From: Sphaerotilus sp.
GTDB taxonomy: Bacteria; Pseudomonadota; Gammaproteobacteria; Burkholderiales; Burkholderiaceae_C
Reading direction: 5' to 3'
Assembly: GCA_013299055.1 (NCBI GenBank)
Contig: JAAFKB010000002.1
Span: forward strand, 1-64,000
Length of the DNA: 64,000 nucleotides
Shown: one piece after another, positions 18,401 through 27,780 of the stretch
Layout of the letters: every line of letters begins with the position of its first letter
How positions within the stretch are numbered: position 1 is the first letter of the stretch
Notes under the pieces: model-generated
Databases searched by the model: none
Seen by the model: only the letters and a program-made list of their open reading frames with translations
What the model was told of the DNA's origin: nothing
Position numbers and translations under genes: made by a program

Positions 18401-18831
18401 TTCTTGTAGGTGTAGTAGACGTTGCCGTCCAGCGAGAGCGTGCTGGACGCAGGATTGAAGCCATCGTCTGGTGCCGCAGTGAAGCTGGCGTTGGGGAAGG
18501 CCGTCCCGTCCGCGCGCACGGGAGGGGGGTACGGCAGATCGGGATTGAACGCCAGCCCGTTGCAGTGGGACGAGAACGCGCCGTAGTTTTCGAGCACCTT
18601 TCCGGTCCAGTCGTAGATGCCGGCCTCGTCGGGCATGTAGGGCAACGCCATCGACCCGGAATCGTCCAGGATGAACATGATGTTCGGCTTGACCTGCGAC
18701 AGCGACGCGCTCAGCGGCACGTTGGACACGTCGACCAGCGCCGCCCGTGCGCTGCCGACGGCCCCGCAGGCCAGCAGGGCCGCGCACGCCAGCCGGGCGA
18801 TGGAGAAGGTGGGCGAGAACAGGGTGGACAT
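15451..18831 (-). CDS. pilY1: Type IV pilus adhesin / assembly factor PilY1 (PilC family)
   Basis: 1126 residues from ATG at 18831, 8 nt after the pilX stop. A signal peptide (1-30, cleavage after SARA) is followed by a vWA-type MIDAS motif DDSGS (56-60) in FILDDSGSM. The C-terminal half is the PilC beta-propeller: MVYAPANDGMLHAF, ELWAFVPRGV, DATPTVGDIF, GGMGAGGRYYYALDITNP, FTSGINNVGDGKGRLYVLD. A calcium-loop-like DTDNTALRFYAGD (~877-889) matches the position that controls pilus extension and retraction in Pseudomonas PilY1. It acts at the pilus tip and outer membrane in adhesion, surface sensing and pilus assembly. Longer upstream frame overlaps pilX and is not used. Confidence 0.93.
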   Translation of the reverse strand: MSTLFSPTFSIARLACAALLACGAVGSARAALVDVSNVPLSASLSQVKPNIMFILDDSGSMALPYMPDEAGIYDWTGKVLENYGAFSSHCNGLAFNPDLPYPPPVRADGTAFPNASFTAAPDDGFNPASSTLSLDGNVYYTYKNDKKLLPLSWSYLPNGKPDRSTPFFQDCTLSMATPSDQFLATKITTASDATLRQKYANWHAYYRTRRLLMRTATGEAFRNIGDNFRVGFTVISDSTVTSDTFLDIQDFTGRQRSSFYDLLYSAQTATGFTPLRGALSKTGRYFGNKAAGQRADPVQYSCQRNYALLSTDGYWNKGLTGYPGLETETYGPLALDGRTSVGQQDGTEERPMQDSTGAAGGDRNSLADVAQYFWATDLRPDLDNNVVATARDKARHQHLNTFTVGLGVRGTLSYDRNYLTQTTGDFADLKAPGGKKHWPIPVGTVNPDPEATDATHIDDLWHAAVNGRGQYFSATDPQTLSDAISTTLNEISKDAGSSAAASASSLTPVTGDSWVFLPSYSNSPSWHGDLRAFQFTTNTEGGLTAPDTGKTAPIWSAKDRLDARDLAARPRRILFGNNAGRLLDFTYANLSALQLNSDFDNLCSGVRPLSQCGRLSPAALAKANGEQLVGFLRGDMGLQLNAAATDDQVFRPRVSRLGDFVNATPVYVAKPPFKYADAGYTEFIQAQRSRAKMVYAPANDGMLHAFQVGENETDPVGGEELWAFVPRGVMAHLRRLADVGYDAAHMNLLDATPTVGDIFAGGQWRTILVGGMGAGGRYYYALDITNPAQPLLLWEFSDKNLGLTFGNPVITKDTTGTWTVAFTSGINNVGDGKGRLYVLDAYTGKLRSGAAGEIVTAAGDTMTPSNLGRLNAWVPSDTDNTALRFYAGDMLGNLWRFDHDDRVAPSGVEAVLIGRAVGPDGTAQPITAKPVLTELFTNNTPITVVSFGTGRLLNNGDLSTKSLQTVYSVRDALDGVGLGELRRDTARLVPQTLNAQRLLDAPQSVDWGAQNGWYVDLSVLPGERITLDGVPLGSDLIAFASTAPNSDPCGNGGSAFLYQFQLPSGRVNAVVESSSLIVGVSRVMDSTGKVSAFYTRRDQSTDLKAAGAFDGGGPRTLRRAAWRELN

Positions 18832-18839
18832 GGCGTTGC

Positions 18840-19523
18840 TCAGAAATGCACCAGGGTCTCGGTGGTGCTGACCGTGTTGCGCGGGCCCTGGGCGCGCACG
18901 ACGATGCGGTAGTACTCGGCCGCCACGGTCGAGCCGATGCGCACCGCGTTCTGGCTGTTGATCTCGCCCCGCTCGCGGGTGGTCTGGGTGGCCGCGCCGA
19001 GGGGGCGCGGACACTCGTTGCTGCCGCTGAGCGCGCTGCCCTCGTCGCGGCACAGGCGCACGATCAGGTAGCGCGCCGTGATCTGGTTGGCCAGCGACCG
19101 CTCCGGGACGGGCAGGCAGTCGCGCGGGGTGGGGCCGCGCTGCGAGCGGCAGCTGTCGTTGTTCCAGTCGATGGCCACGCGGGCGGGACGCTGGCTGGTC
19201 GAGGTGGGGTCGAGGTCCGGCACCAGACGCGCCCAGTAGCCCAGATCGCGCTGCGTGACGTTCAGGTCGTCCGGATTGGCCTTGCGCTTGTCCTCCAGCC
19301 AGCGGATGGCCTGGCGGGTGGCTTCGTCGGTGGCCAGCAGGGTGTCTTGCTTGAAGCTGAGGTTGCCCAGGATGGTCGTGCCGGTGTCCACCGAGCGGAT
19401 CATCGCCACCGCCGCCAGCGACAGCGCCACCACCGTCACCATGGCGAACAGCAGCGAGGCGCCGTGCTGCCGGGCGCGCTGCGGGGCCGGCGGGCGCAGA
19501 AGGGTCTTCGCGAAGAGGTCCAT
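18840..19523 (-). CDS. pilX: Minor pilin PilX
   Basis: 227 residues. The N-terminal hydrophobic helix (GASLLFAMVTVVALSLAAVAMIR split around residues 21-43) follows the PilX_N pattern, with GASLL replacing the canonical G-F-T-L-I-E cleavage site; the +5 Glu is missing, which is common for PilX. TGTTILGNLSFKQ follows as in other PilX proteins. The C-terminal half is a Cys-containing beta domain. PilX is part of the priming complex that starts pilus assembly with PilV, PilW, FimT and PilY1. It sits between pilW and pilY1 with gaps under 10 nt. Confidence 0.85.
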   Translation of the reverse strand: MDLFAKTLLRPPAPQRARQHGASLLFAMVTVVALSLAAVAMIRSVDTGTTILGNLSFKQDTLLATDEATRQAIRWLEDKRKANPDDLNVTQRDLGYWARLVPDLDPTSTSQRPARVAIDWNNDSCRSQRGPTPRDCLPVPERSLANQITARYLIVRLCRDEGSALSGSNECPRPLGAATQTTRERGEINSQNAVRIGSTVAAEYYRIVVRAQGPRNTVSTTETLVHF

Positions 19524-19531
19524 GGGCGGTT

Positions 19532-20734
19532 TCAGGTGGGCTGCCAGAGCTGGTTGCGCAGGGGGATCACGGTCTCGAATACCTTGTAGCGGTAGTGGCG
19601 CCAGTCATCGCCCGCGCCCGGCGGGGCCTTGTCCACCCGCAGCGGCTCGGGCGTGACGCCGTCCGGGTGCCAGACGGGCAGGGTCGGCGTGGTCCAGGTG
19701 GCGCCTGCCGAGGTCTGGCTGGCCGGGCGCTGCTCGCTCTGCACGCTGCGCGCGGCCACTGCGACCCGCACGGCCACCACGCGCCGCCAGTTCGCCGCCG
19801 TCGTCGGCGAACTGGCGGTCCACGCATCGGCGACGTTGTCCGGCGGCGTGCTGGTGTCGATGCCGTAGACGGCCTGGAGCTGCACGATCTGCGGATAGAG
19901 GTCGTCCACCACGGTCTGGCCCGTGGCGGTCTCGAAGGAGATCTGCCGCAGCTGGTAGGGCACCGCCGCGGCGCGCGTGTCGCATTGCGCATCGGCTGGC
20001 CCGGTCACGCAGTACTGGCGGCTGACCAGCGAGCCCAGGTTGAGCAGCAGGCTGCCGGCAGGGTAGGACAGGTCGGTGCTCTGTCGGCCGGGGAAGATGG
20101 TCGCGGTGGTGTCCTGGTTCCAGGGGCTGCCGGCGTTGGCCTCGTGGGCGATGCGGTGGCTGCCAGGCACGGGCTCGGCGCTGACGTTGAACAGGCTGCA
20201 GTGGCGCTCGGTGTCCCCTGGATCCGGCGTGGGCACCGGCACCGCCAGCATCAGGTCGCCGCTGCGGTGGCCGAGCCCGGTGTTGTAGCCGATGACGAAG
20301 AGGCTGTCGCCGCGCAGGTGGTTGTTGGCCACGCGGGTGGGCAGCGCGAAATCGGTGTGGTTGCTCATCAGCACGTCGAGCCGGTCGGTGGTGCCGTCGA
20401 GGCCGTTGGTGATCACCACCGGGGCCAGCGTGCGCTCGAAGCGCGCGGCCATGCCGGTGCGCAGGCCCACCATGCGGCAGCCGACGGCACCGCCTTCGGC
20501 GATGCCGTAGCCACTGGTCTGCACGTCGCGCTGCAGCGTCTGCAGGGCGAGCGCGCCGTTGACCTGGGCGTCGGAGCCGGCGGTGATGGTGCGCTTGCGG
20601 CCCTCGTAGACGGTGGTGACCTGGGCGATCACCAGCACGGCGAGCAGGCCGATGACCATGCCGACCATCAGCTCGATCAGGGTGACGCCGCGCTGGTGCG
20701 ACGGCAGCGGCAGGGACGGGTGCGTGTCGGTCAT
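19532..20734 (-). CDS. pilW: Minor pilin PilW
   Basis: 400 residues from ATG at 20734, 10 nt after the pilV stop. Prepilin motif at HQRG/VTLIELMVG: cleavage after Gly16 and Glu21 at mature position +5. The large C-terminal region (residues ~50-400) matches PilW in length and in features such as QTLQRDVQTSGYGI near the start of the globular domain. It takes part in the minor-pilin priming complex in the inner membrane and pilus tip. An extra ~55 residues of open frame upstream overlap pilV and are rejected. The gene contains a 14-bp perfect inverted repeat (see repeat at 19784). Confidence 0.9.
   Translation of the reverse strand: MTDTHPSLPLPSHQRGVTLIELMVGMVIGLLAVLVIAQVTTVYEGRKRTITAGSDAQVNGALALQTLQRDVQTSGYGIAEGGAVGCRMVGLRTGMAARFERTLAPVVITNGLDGTTDRLDVLMSNHTDFALPTRVANNHLRGDSLFVIGYNTGLGHRSGDLMLAVPVPTPDPGDTERHCSLFNVSAEPVPGSHRIAHEANAGSPWNQDTTATIFPGRQSTDLSYPAGSLLLNLGSLVSRQYCVTGPADAQCDTRAAAVPYQLRQISFETATGQTVVDDLYPQIVQLQAVYGIDTSTPPDNVADAWTASSPTTAANWRRVVAVRVAVAARSVQSEQRPASQTSAGATWTTPTLPVWHPDGVTPEPLRVDKAPPGAGDDWRHYRYKVFETVIPLRNQLWQPT
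19784..19818. repeat. 14-bp perfect inverted repeat inside pilW
   Basis: CCGCCAGTTCGCCG at 19784-19797 is the exact reverse complement of 19805-19818, with a 7-nt loop. It lies wholly within pilW coding sequence, so as mRNA it would form a very stable hairpin. No target duplication or mobile element surrounds it. Confidence 0.8.
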
Positions 20735-20744
20735 GGCGCGGGGG

Positions 20745-21212
20745 TCACGGGGCCGGGTTGGGGTTGACCGCGGTGGTGGTCTCGAACTGGCGGGCTTCTT
20801 CGCTGGGGGCCTGCCAGGTGAGCTTGACGGTGACTTGTCCGGGGTCGGTCGCCGACACGACTGCCTGGCCCGTGCCGGCGGGCAGCCGCTCGCGCACACG
20901 CTCCTGCCAGCGCAGGCAGGGCGGGTGGCTGGCGCACTGGCGGGCGTCGTAGCGGGCGAGGTTGCGGCTGTCGGTCCACATCGTGCCGACGAGGTCGCTG
21001 GCGAGGTAGGCGGCGTCGGCGCGGTACTTGGCGCCGCTGCTGGCGCGGGTCATCGACGCCTGCAGCCCCACCAGCCCGAGCACGGCGAACGCGAAGATCA
21101 GCAGCGCGATCAGGGCTTCGAGCAGCATGAAGCCGCCTCGCGGGAGGCTGGGGCGGCTGAGGCGACGGGTGCGGCGGAGTGGCGGGCGTGCAGGCACGGC
21201 AAGTCTCTTCAT
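20745..21212 (-). CDS. pilV: Minor pilin PilV
   Basis: 155 residues. The basic leader (1-26) ends at the prepilin peptidase site PRGG/FMLLEALIAL: cleavage after Gly27 and Glu32 at +5. Then SMTRASSGAKYRADAAYLASDLVG, typical of PilV, and a short globular region with one Cys pair (ARQCASHPPCLRW). The length suits the family. It abuts fimT (stop 21213) with no gap and pilW with 10 nt. Member of the type IV minor-pilin priming complex. Confidence 0.88.
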   Translation of the reverse strand: MKRLAVPARPPLRRTRRLSRPSLPRGGFMLLEALIALLIFAFAVLGLVGLQASMTRASSGAKYRADAAYLASDLVGTMWTDSRNLARYDARQCASHPPCLRWQERVRERLPAGTGQAVVSATDPGQVTVKLTWQAPSEEARQFETTTAVNPNPAP

Positions 21213-21866
21213 TCAGTTCACGAGGCAGCGTCGCGTGTCGCGTGGGTCGGCGGCAGCGGGGTCGCAGGTGCGCGCGGTGCCGCCGGTGCCGAGCACGACG
21301 TGCAGGGTGCGCGCCGTGGCGCTGCCAGGGTGGCGGACGACGACGCAGCGCAGCGGGGCGGGAGCGGCTGCAGAGGGCTGTGCGCGGCCGACACCGTTGA
21401 ACAGCACCTGGGCTTGACCGGCGGCCGTGGTGCAGGTCGCGTCGCGCACCTCGATCGCCACGCCGGCCGCGCCGTCACCACGGGCGTGGCGGGCCAGCAG
21501 CCGGGGGCCGGAGGTGCTGCCCAGCGGATCGCCGCAGTGGCCGGCGGGGTCGTCCAGGCTGACCACCCAGGAGGCCGAGTTGGACGACACGCGGCAGCCG
21601 TTGTCCAGCACGCCGGGGTTGACCCCGCTGGAGACCAGCGAGAACAGGACCGGCTCGTTGCGCCGCACCGCCTCGGCGCGGGCGCGGGACAGGCCGGTGC
21701 TGATCGACTCGGCGGCGTTGCGGATCTCGGTGTCGAACATCCAGTCGCGCACCAGCGGCGTGACGGCCAGCAGCAGCGCCGAGAGCACTGCCAGCGTCAC
21801 CATCAGCTCGATCAGCGAGAAGCCTGGCGATGCTGTCCCGCCCGATGCCGCACCCGAGGGGACCAC
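21213..21866 (-). CDS. fimT: GspH/FimT family minor pseudopilin
   Basis: 217 residues from GTG at 21866, chosen because CGGAG lies 8 nt upstream and the codon follows the pilE stop; an earlier GTG at 21875 would overlap the pilE stop and has no usable spacing. Prepilin site SPG/FSLIELMVTLAV (cleavage after Gly15, Glu20 at +5), then RDWMFDTEIRNAAESISTGLSRARAEAVRRN, the diagnostic GspH/FimT helix, with a C-terminal beta domain holding conserved Cys. It fills the FimU/FimT slot of the minor-pilin complex. Confidence 0.87.
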   Translation of the reverse strand: MVPSGAASGGTASPGFSLIELMVTLAVLSALLLAVTPLVRDWMFDTEIRNAAESISTGLSRARAEAVRRNEPVLFSLVSSGVNPGVLDNGCRVSSNSASWVVSLDDPAGHCGDPLGSTSGPRLLARHARGDGAAGVAIEVRDATCTTAAGQAQVLFNGVGRAQPSAAAPAPLRCVVVRHPGSATARTLHVVLGTGGTARTCDPAAADPRDTRRCLVN

Positions 21867-21868
21867 GC

Positions 21869-22327
21869 TCAGCACTCCGTGCCGCGCTTGAGCCAGCAGG
21901 ACTTGCCGCTGACGGCCGCACCCTTGAAGCGGGTCGTGGCCTGCTCGCCGGCTTCGTTGAGGGTGTACTCGTGGCCCTTGGCCTGGCCGCTGATGCCGGT
22001 GGCGGTGAGGGTGTAGGCCTGGTTGCTGTTGGTGCCGCTGAGGGTGCAGGCGTAGCTGAACTTGCCGCCCGCGGCGGGCGTGCTGGCGAAGCTGACCTTG
22101 CCTTCGCCGCAGGCGGTGGTGCCGTAGCGGCGGTTGTCCTGGTAGTACTGCTCCATGGCCACGCGCTGGCTGGACAGGGTGCTGAAGGCTTCGGGCAGCT
22201 CGCTGCGGCGGATGTAGTCGCTGTAGGCGGGCAGGGCGATGGCGGCGAGGATGCCGATGATGGCCACGACGACCATCACCTCGATCAAGGTGAAGCCACG
22301 GGAGGCGGGGGCAGCGGGCTGGGCCAT
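21869..22327 (-). CDS. pilE: Type IV pilin PilE-like
   Basis: 152 residues. A ten-residue leader with cleavage [36 protein letters not shown] helix (split: Gly11, Glu16 at +5, helix to ~41). Four Cys at 73, 94, 144 and 152; the last two enclose a short C-terminal loop ([10 protein letters not shown]) as in pilins with a D-region disulfide. The family is known as PilE, used for minor pilins in Pseudomonas and Burkholderiales operons. Here it is the first gene of the operon and may be a minor or a major subunit; length and composition do not decide. The promoter should lie in the 176-nt gap shared with the divergent ettA. Confidence 0.88.
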   Translation of the reverse strand: MAQPAAPASRGFTLIEVMVVVAIIGILAAIALPAYSDYIRRSELPEAFSTLSSQRVAMEQYYQDNRRYGTTACGEGKVSFASTPAAGGKFSYACTLSGTNSNQAYTLTATGISGQAKGHEYTLNEAGEQATTRFKGAAVSGKSCWLKRGTEC

Positions 22328-22503
22328 GTCGGCGGGCGACCGGGAAATCGCGCAAAAATGAAAGGATCCCCGATGCTAGGCGGCCCGCACGCTGGCGTCA
22401 CGCGTGCCACGTGCCGTTGATCGCCCGTGCAAGGCCGTTCGTCGACTCGGCGGTGACTGGGCGACAATAGGCGATTGGCAACAGACAACCCCACAAGACA
22501 CCC

Positions 22504-24571
<2,068 letters not shown>

Positions 24572-24574
24572 ACC

Positions 24575-24955
24575 TCAGGTGATGAACCGGTGCCAGAGGG
24601 CTGCGGCCCAGATGGCGCCGGTCAAGGCCAGGCTGAGGAACACGGCCGCGCTGCCGAAATCCTTGGCGTTCTTGGCCAGCGGGTGCAGCTCGAAGGAGGT
24701 CCGGTCGACGGCCGCCTCCACCGCCGAGTTGAGCAGCTCGACCACCAGCACCATCACGACACTGCCGGCCAGCAGGGCGCACTCGACCCAGGTGCCGCCC
24801 AGCCAGAACGCCAGCGGCACCAGCGCCACGGCGAGCCAGGTTTCCTGTCGAAAGGCGCTCTCGCCGCGGTAGGCGCTGGTCAGCCCTTCTAGCGAATAGC
24901 CGGCGGCGTGGCGGATGCGGTCGAGGCCGGTGCGGCCCTTGTGGGGATTGCTCAT
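24575..24955 (-). CDS. dgkA: Diacylglycerol kinase
   Basis: 126 residues from ATG at 24955 (E. coli DgkA is 122). Small trimeric integral membrane kinase that phosphorylates diacylglycerol to phosphatidic acid. The signature ELLNSAVEAAVDR (73-85) holds the catalytic and metal-binding Glu residues; three hydrophobic helices are present (~39-56, 60-75, ~100-120). It is the last gene of a five-gene minus-strand cluster that starts with a sigma factor, 26 nt after the RDD gene. Confidence 0.93.
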   Translation of the reverse strand: MSNPHKGRTGLDRIRHAAGYSLEGLTSAYRGESAFRQETWLAVALVPLAFWLGGTWVECALLAGSVVMVLVVELLNSAVEAAVDRTSFELHPLAKNAKDFGSAAVFLSLALTGAIWAAALWHRFIT

Positions 24956-24981
24956 GGTGGCGGCGATTGTGCCAGTGCCGG

Positions 24982-25533
24982 TCACGCCCGCCGCTTCGGC
25001 GCCGGGCGCCACGTCACCAGCCGGGTGCGGCACCAGCGGTCGTGCAGGAACTGCCCGTCCGGCAGCCAGCGCGCCAGCAGCGCATACACGACGACCCCGG
25101 CCAGCAGCACCAGCGTGGTGCCGCGCGAGCCCTGTATCCCCAGCGCAGCGGCCACGGCCAGCGCCGGGACGAACCAGAGCCAGCTCAGGGTGTAGCGCAG
25201 CAGGGCATCACGCCAGGTCAGTGCTCGGCCATCGAGCCGGACCACACGCACATGCCAGGTCTTCATCGCCACCGTCTGGCCACCGTGGACCCAGAACCAG
25301 CTGAAGTACAGCCCCAGCATCGCGAACAGGAAGACCTGCAGGCCCACGCGGCCGTGCAAGGCGTGGCGTTGGTCGGTCAGCGTCGAGAACAGCAGCCCCG
25401 ACACCATCACCACCCCGAAGAGCACCACGCCCTCGTACAGCATCGCCGCCAGCCGCCGACGCAGACCGGGCGCGGGCTGGGTGGCGGGATCGGCGTTGTC
25501 GGGGGTGTAGGGCAGGGTGGGGCGGGTGGCCAT
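24982..25533 (-). CDS. RDD family membrane protein
   Basis: 183 residues from ATG at 25533. RDD domain: LRRRLAAMLYEGVVLFGVVM, a second long hydrophobic helix (VFLFAMLGLYFSWFWVHGG), the conserved GGQTVAMKTWHVRVV, then a pair of C-terminal helices and DRWCRTRLV, matching the usual D near the end. In many members the first motif carries R-x-D-D; here the first Asp positions are replaced (YEG). RDD proteins are poorly characterised; some are proposed ion transporters. It lies between DUF3106 and dgkA. Confidence 0.87.
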   Translation of the reverse strand: MATRPTLPYTPDNADPATQPAPGLRRRLAAMLYEGVVLFGVVMVSGLLFSTLTDQRHALHGRVGLQVFLFAMLGLYFSWFWVHGGQTVAMKTWHVRVVRLDGRALTWRDALLRYTLSWLWFVPALAVAAALGIQGSRGTTLVLLAGVVVYALLARWLPDGQFLHDRWCRTRLVTWRPAPKRRA

Positions 25534-25567
25534 GGAACAGAGTGGAGCGGACAGGCGACGGGCGCCG

Positions 25568-26356
25568 TCAGGGAACGTCAGGGCGGGTGAGCGGACCAGC
25601 CCCAGCGCCTTGCGGGCCACGCTGGGGCAGCAGCGTGTCGTTCTGGACAAATTCCGGCGTGGCCGCGATCTTGGGCAGGCCAGCCTGCTGGTGGCGTGGC
25701 GGGGTCGGCGGCTTGCTGATCGGCCGCGTGCTGGCGCCGACGCCGGCGAGCACGGTGCCCGGCGCCACGGACTGGGGCCGGATCGCGGGCTGGGGCATGT
25801 TCACGATGTTGGACTTGGCCTGCACGGTGTCGATGCTGGGGGTCTTGCGCACGGCGGCGGCCTGCGGTGCGGAGGCGGCCACCGGGCGGTTGCCGGCCTG
25901 GGTGATCAGGGCCTGGCGCTGCTCGGCGGGCAGGCTCTGGTACGCCTCCCAGCGCGTCTGGCGCTCGGTGGCGGGCAGCTTGCGCAGCTCCTCGAAACTG
26001 ATGCGGGCGGTGTTGCGCTGGGCCGGGGTCATCGTGGCCCACTCCAGCATGCGCTCGTGCAGCCGGGCTTGCTGCACCGGCGGCAGCGTGGCGTAGCGGG
26101 TGGCCACGTCACGCCACTTCTGCTTGCGCGTGGCGTCGATGCCAGTCCACTGTGCCTGCAGCGGCAGCAGCGCCTGGCGCTCGCCGGGGCTGAGGTCCGA
26201 CCAGCTCGGGCCGGTCGGGATGGCGGGCGCGGCGCTCGGGCTGGCGGGGCTGCCCGTGCGGGTCTGGGCGCCCAGCGGCAGTGCGCCGGCCAGGCCCAGG
26301 CCGAGCACGGCCAGCAAGGCCGGAGCCAGGACAGTCCGTGCGACATGACGGATCAT
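25568..26356 (-). CDS. DUF3106 domain-containing secreted protein
   Basis: 262 residues from ATG at 26356, 4 nt after the DUF3619 stop. A signal peptide (ALLAVLGLGLAGALPLGA, to ~30) is followed by a helical DUF3106 region (~45-150) built of repeating Trp/Pro-anchored units: SWSDLSPGERQALLPL, WTGIDATRKQKWRDVA, RYATLPPVQQARLHERM, WATMTPAQRNTAR, FEELRKLPATERQTRW. The pattern resembles periplasmic stress sensors such as CpxP/Spy in its short helices, though this is only a resemblance. The C-terminal third is Pro/Ala-rich and probably disordered. The neighbouring sigma factor suggests a signalling role. Confidence 0.87.
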   Translation of the reverse strand: MIRHVARTVLAPALLAVLGLGLAGALPLGAQTRTGSPASPSAAPAIPTGPSWSDLSPGERQALLPLQAQWTGIDATRKQKWRDVATRYATLPPVQQARLHERMLEWATMTPAQRNTARISFEELRKLPATERQTRWEAYQSLPAEQRQALITQAGNRPVAASAPQAAAVRKTPSIDTVQAKSNIVNMPQPAIRPQSVAPGTVLAGVGASTRPISKPPTPPRHQQAGLPKIAATPEFVQNDTLLPQRGPQGAGAGPLTRPDVP

Positions 26357-26360
26357 GGAC

Positions 26361-26930
26361 TCAGCTCCCGACGGCCGGACTGGTGTCGAGCGGGCTCTCG
26401 ACCGCGGGTTCGGGCATCGGCTCGACCACGGGCGGCGCGACCTCGGGCGGGCGGCGCAGGAACTCGCCGAAGCCAGCGTCGAGGTAGGCCGCGGGCGGCA
26501 GGTCGTCGCCGAGCAGTTCGGTGTCGATCCGGGCCGCCTGGGCAATCTGCTCGCGCGATTCCCACTCGCCCATGCCGGTCAGACCGGCAGCGAGCACCAG
26601 CGTCGGCAGCAGCCAGCCCAGGCGGCTCCACCAGACCGATTCGTCGCCCACGGGGCTGGTGCGGCCCAGCGTGGCGGCACCGCTGCCGGGGTCGATGTCG
26701 ACGATCGAGATGTCCTGCGCCGGGCTTGTCTGTGGGCGTCGCACGGCCACCGCGGGCTGGCGGGCCTGGGCGAGCGCCTGCTGGCGGGCCACGCGCAGGC
26801 GTTCCGAGATGTCATGCGGCAGGGTCTGGGCGCCGGCTTCGAGGCGGGCGGTCAGTCGCAGGGCAAAACGTGCCTCGATGGCATCCGCCTCTGCGGGCAG
26901 TCTGGTGCGTGTGGTGGACGCGGTGTTCAC
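26361..26930 (-). CDS. DUF3619 family protein, probable anti-sigma-like membrane protein
   Basis: 189 residues. GTG at 26930 overlaps the sigma-factor stop (GTGA). A cytoplasmic N-terminus with FALRLTARLEAGAQTLPHDISERLRVARQQALAQAR (split here at ~22-57) is the DUF3619 hallmark, a single membrane helix follows (~103-120, LGWLLPTLVLAAGLTG), and the C-terminus is acidic and Pro-rich. Gene order directly after a sigma factor and single-pass topology fit an anti-sigma factor; that role is inferred, not shown by a recognised anti-sigma domain. Confidence 0.83.
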   Translation of the reverse strand: MNTASTTRTRLPAEADAIEARFALRLTARLEAGAQTLPHDISERLRVARQQALAQARQPAVAVRRPQTSPAQDISIVDIDPGSGAATLGRTSPVGDESVWWSRLGWLLPTLVLAAGLTGMGEWESREQIAQAARIDTELLGDDLPPAAYLDAGFGEFLRRPPEVAPPVVEPMPEPAVESPLDTSPAVGS

Positions 26931-27493
26931 AGTGAGATTCCCTTGGCTTTGAGCGCTTTGGCCAATGCATGCACCGCGCGCGAACAGTGCGTCTTGACAC
27001 TTCCTTCCGAGCAGCCCATGGCCGTGGCAGTCTCGGCAACATCCATTTCTTCCCAGTAACGCATCAGGAAAGCTTCACGTTGACGACCAGGGAGCTTGTA
27101 CACCTCTTCTTCGATCATCTGCAGCGTCTGGGTGCGGGCGAAGGCGGTGTCGGCGCTTTCGGTGTCCCCGGCGGTGGTCTCGGTGGCCAGGTGTTCCAGC
27201 AGATCGAAGTCGGCGTCGCCGTCGTGGCCTTCGAATTCCGAGAAGTTCTTCAGGACCGCATTGCGCACCTTCTGGTGGCGAAACCAGTCCATCGTCGCGT
27301 TCGACAGGATGCGCTGGAACAGCATCGGCCACTCGTTGGTGGGCCGGTCGCCATAGCGTTGTGCCAGGCGGATCATCGCGTCCTGGACGATGTCGAGCGC
27401 CGCATCCTCGTCACGCACCATGTAGACGGTGCGCTTGAAGGCGCGTTTTTCGACACTTTGCAGGAAGTCGGAAAGGGCTTGATCGGCGGCCAA
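26927..27493 (-). CDS. RNA polymerase sigma factor, ECF-like
   Basis: 188 residues from TTG at 27493, reading LAADQALSDFLQSVEKRAFKRT; related proteins begin at this point and no ATG or GTG fits. Region 2: VRDEDAALDIVQDAMIRLAQRY, then WPMLFQRILSNATMDWFRHQ. Region 4: LPGRQREAFLMRYWEEMDVAETATAMGCSEGSVKTHCSRAVHAL (split motif with the HTH at its end). The linker (~95-125) is acidic. It heads a coupled cluster with DUF3619, DUF3106, RDD and dgkA, conserved beside ilvB in Burkholderiales. Promoter specificity is unknown. The rare start codon may keep its level low. Confidence 0.88.
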   Translation of the reverse strand: MAADQALSDFLQSVEKRAFKRTVYMVRDEDAALDIVQDAMIRLAQRYGDRPTNEWPMLFQRILSNATMDWFRHQKVRNAVLKNFSEFEGHDGDADFDLLEHLATETTAGDTESADTAFARTQTLQMIEEEVYKLPGRQREAFLMRYWEEMDVAETATAMGCSEGSVKTHCSRAVHALAKALKAKGISL

Positions 27494-27780
27494 GGAAATT
27501 GCGCCGGGGCAGGCGGCGAGCAACAGGGAGCGGGGTGCCAGGGGGCGTCGGCTTCGGCGGGCGCGATTATGGCACCCGGCCGCGCCGCGCCGCAGCGCAG
27601 CATGGCGCGCCGCAAGAGTGCGATAATCCCGCCTTCGCACCCAAGCGTGCAATGGTCTGCGCCGCTCGCCCGACCCGGGAGACGGCGTCCATGACCCCCC
27701 GGCGCCAATCCCACCTCACAAGGGCGAGGGGAGGCGCACCGATCGATTTTCGTCAGAGAAAACCCGAAAGGTTCATTCAC
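27494..27780. other. 287-nt divergent intergenic region between the sigma gene and ilvB
   Basis: It holds an ilvB promoter candidate (27619-27627) and about 150 nt of ilvB leader. I looked for a leader peptide rich in Ile/Val/Leu codons and for a U-tailed hairpin and found neither, so attenuation of ilvB is not supported here. Confidence 0.6.
27619..27627 (+). promoter_or_regulatory. Candidate extended -10 promoter of the ilvB operon
   Basis: TGCGATAAT is an extended -10 (TGn plus GATAAT); transcription would start near 27634, giving a leader of about 147 nt. No good -35 box is seen, as expected for extended -10 promoters. Confidence 0.45.

Noticed and set aside
15067..18912. A 1281-codon plus-strand frame across pilY1
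   Set aside because: Gly/Val/Arg-rich shadow of pilY1 third positions, no domain or ribosome site; pilY1 has complete motifs on the minus strand.
27628..27780. Leader peptide or attenuator for ilvB
   Set aside because: The short frames here have no cluster of Ile, Val or Leu codons and no U-tailed hairpin precedes ilvB.
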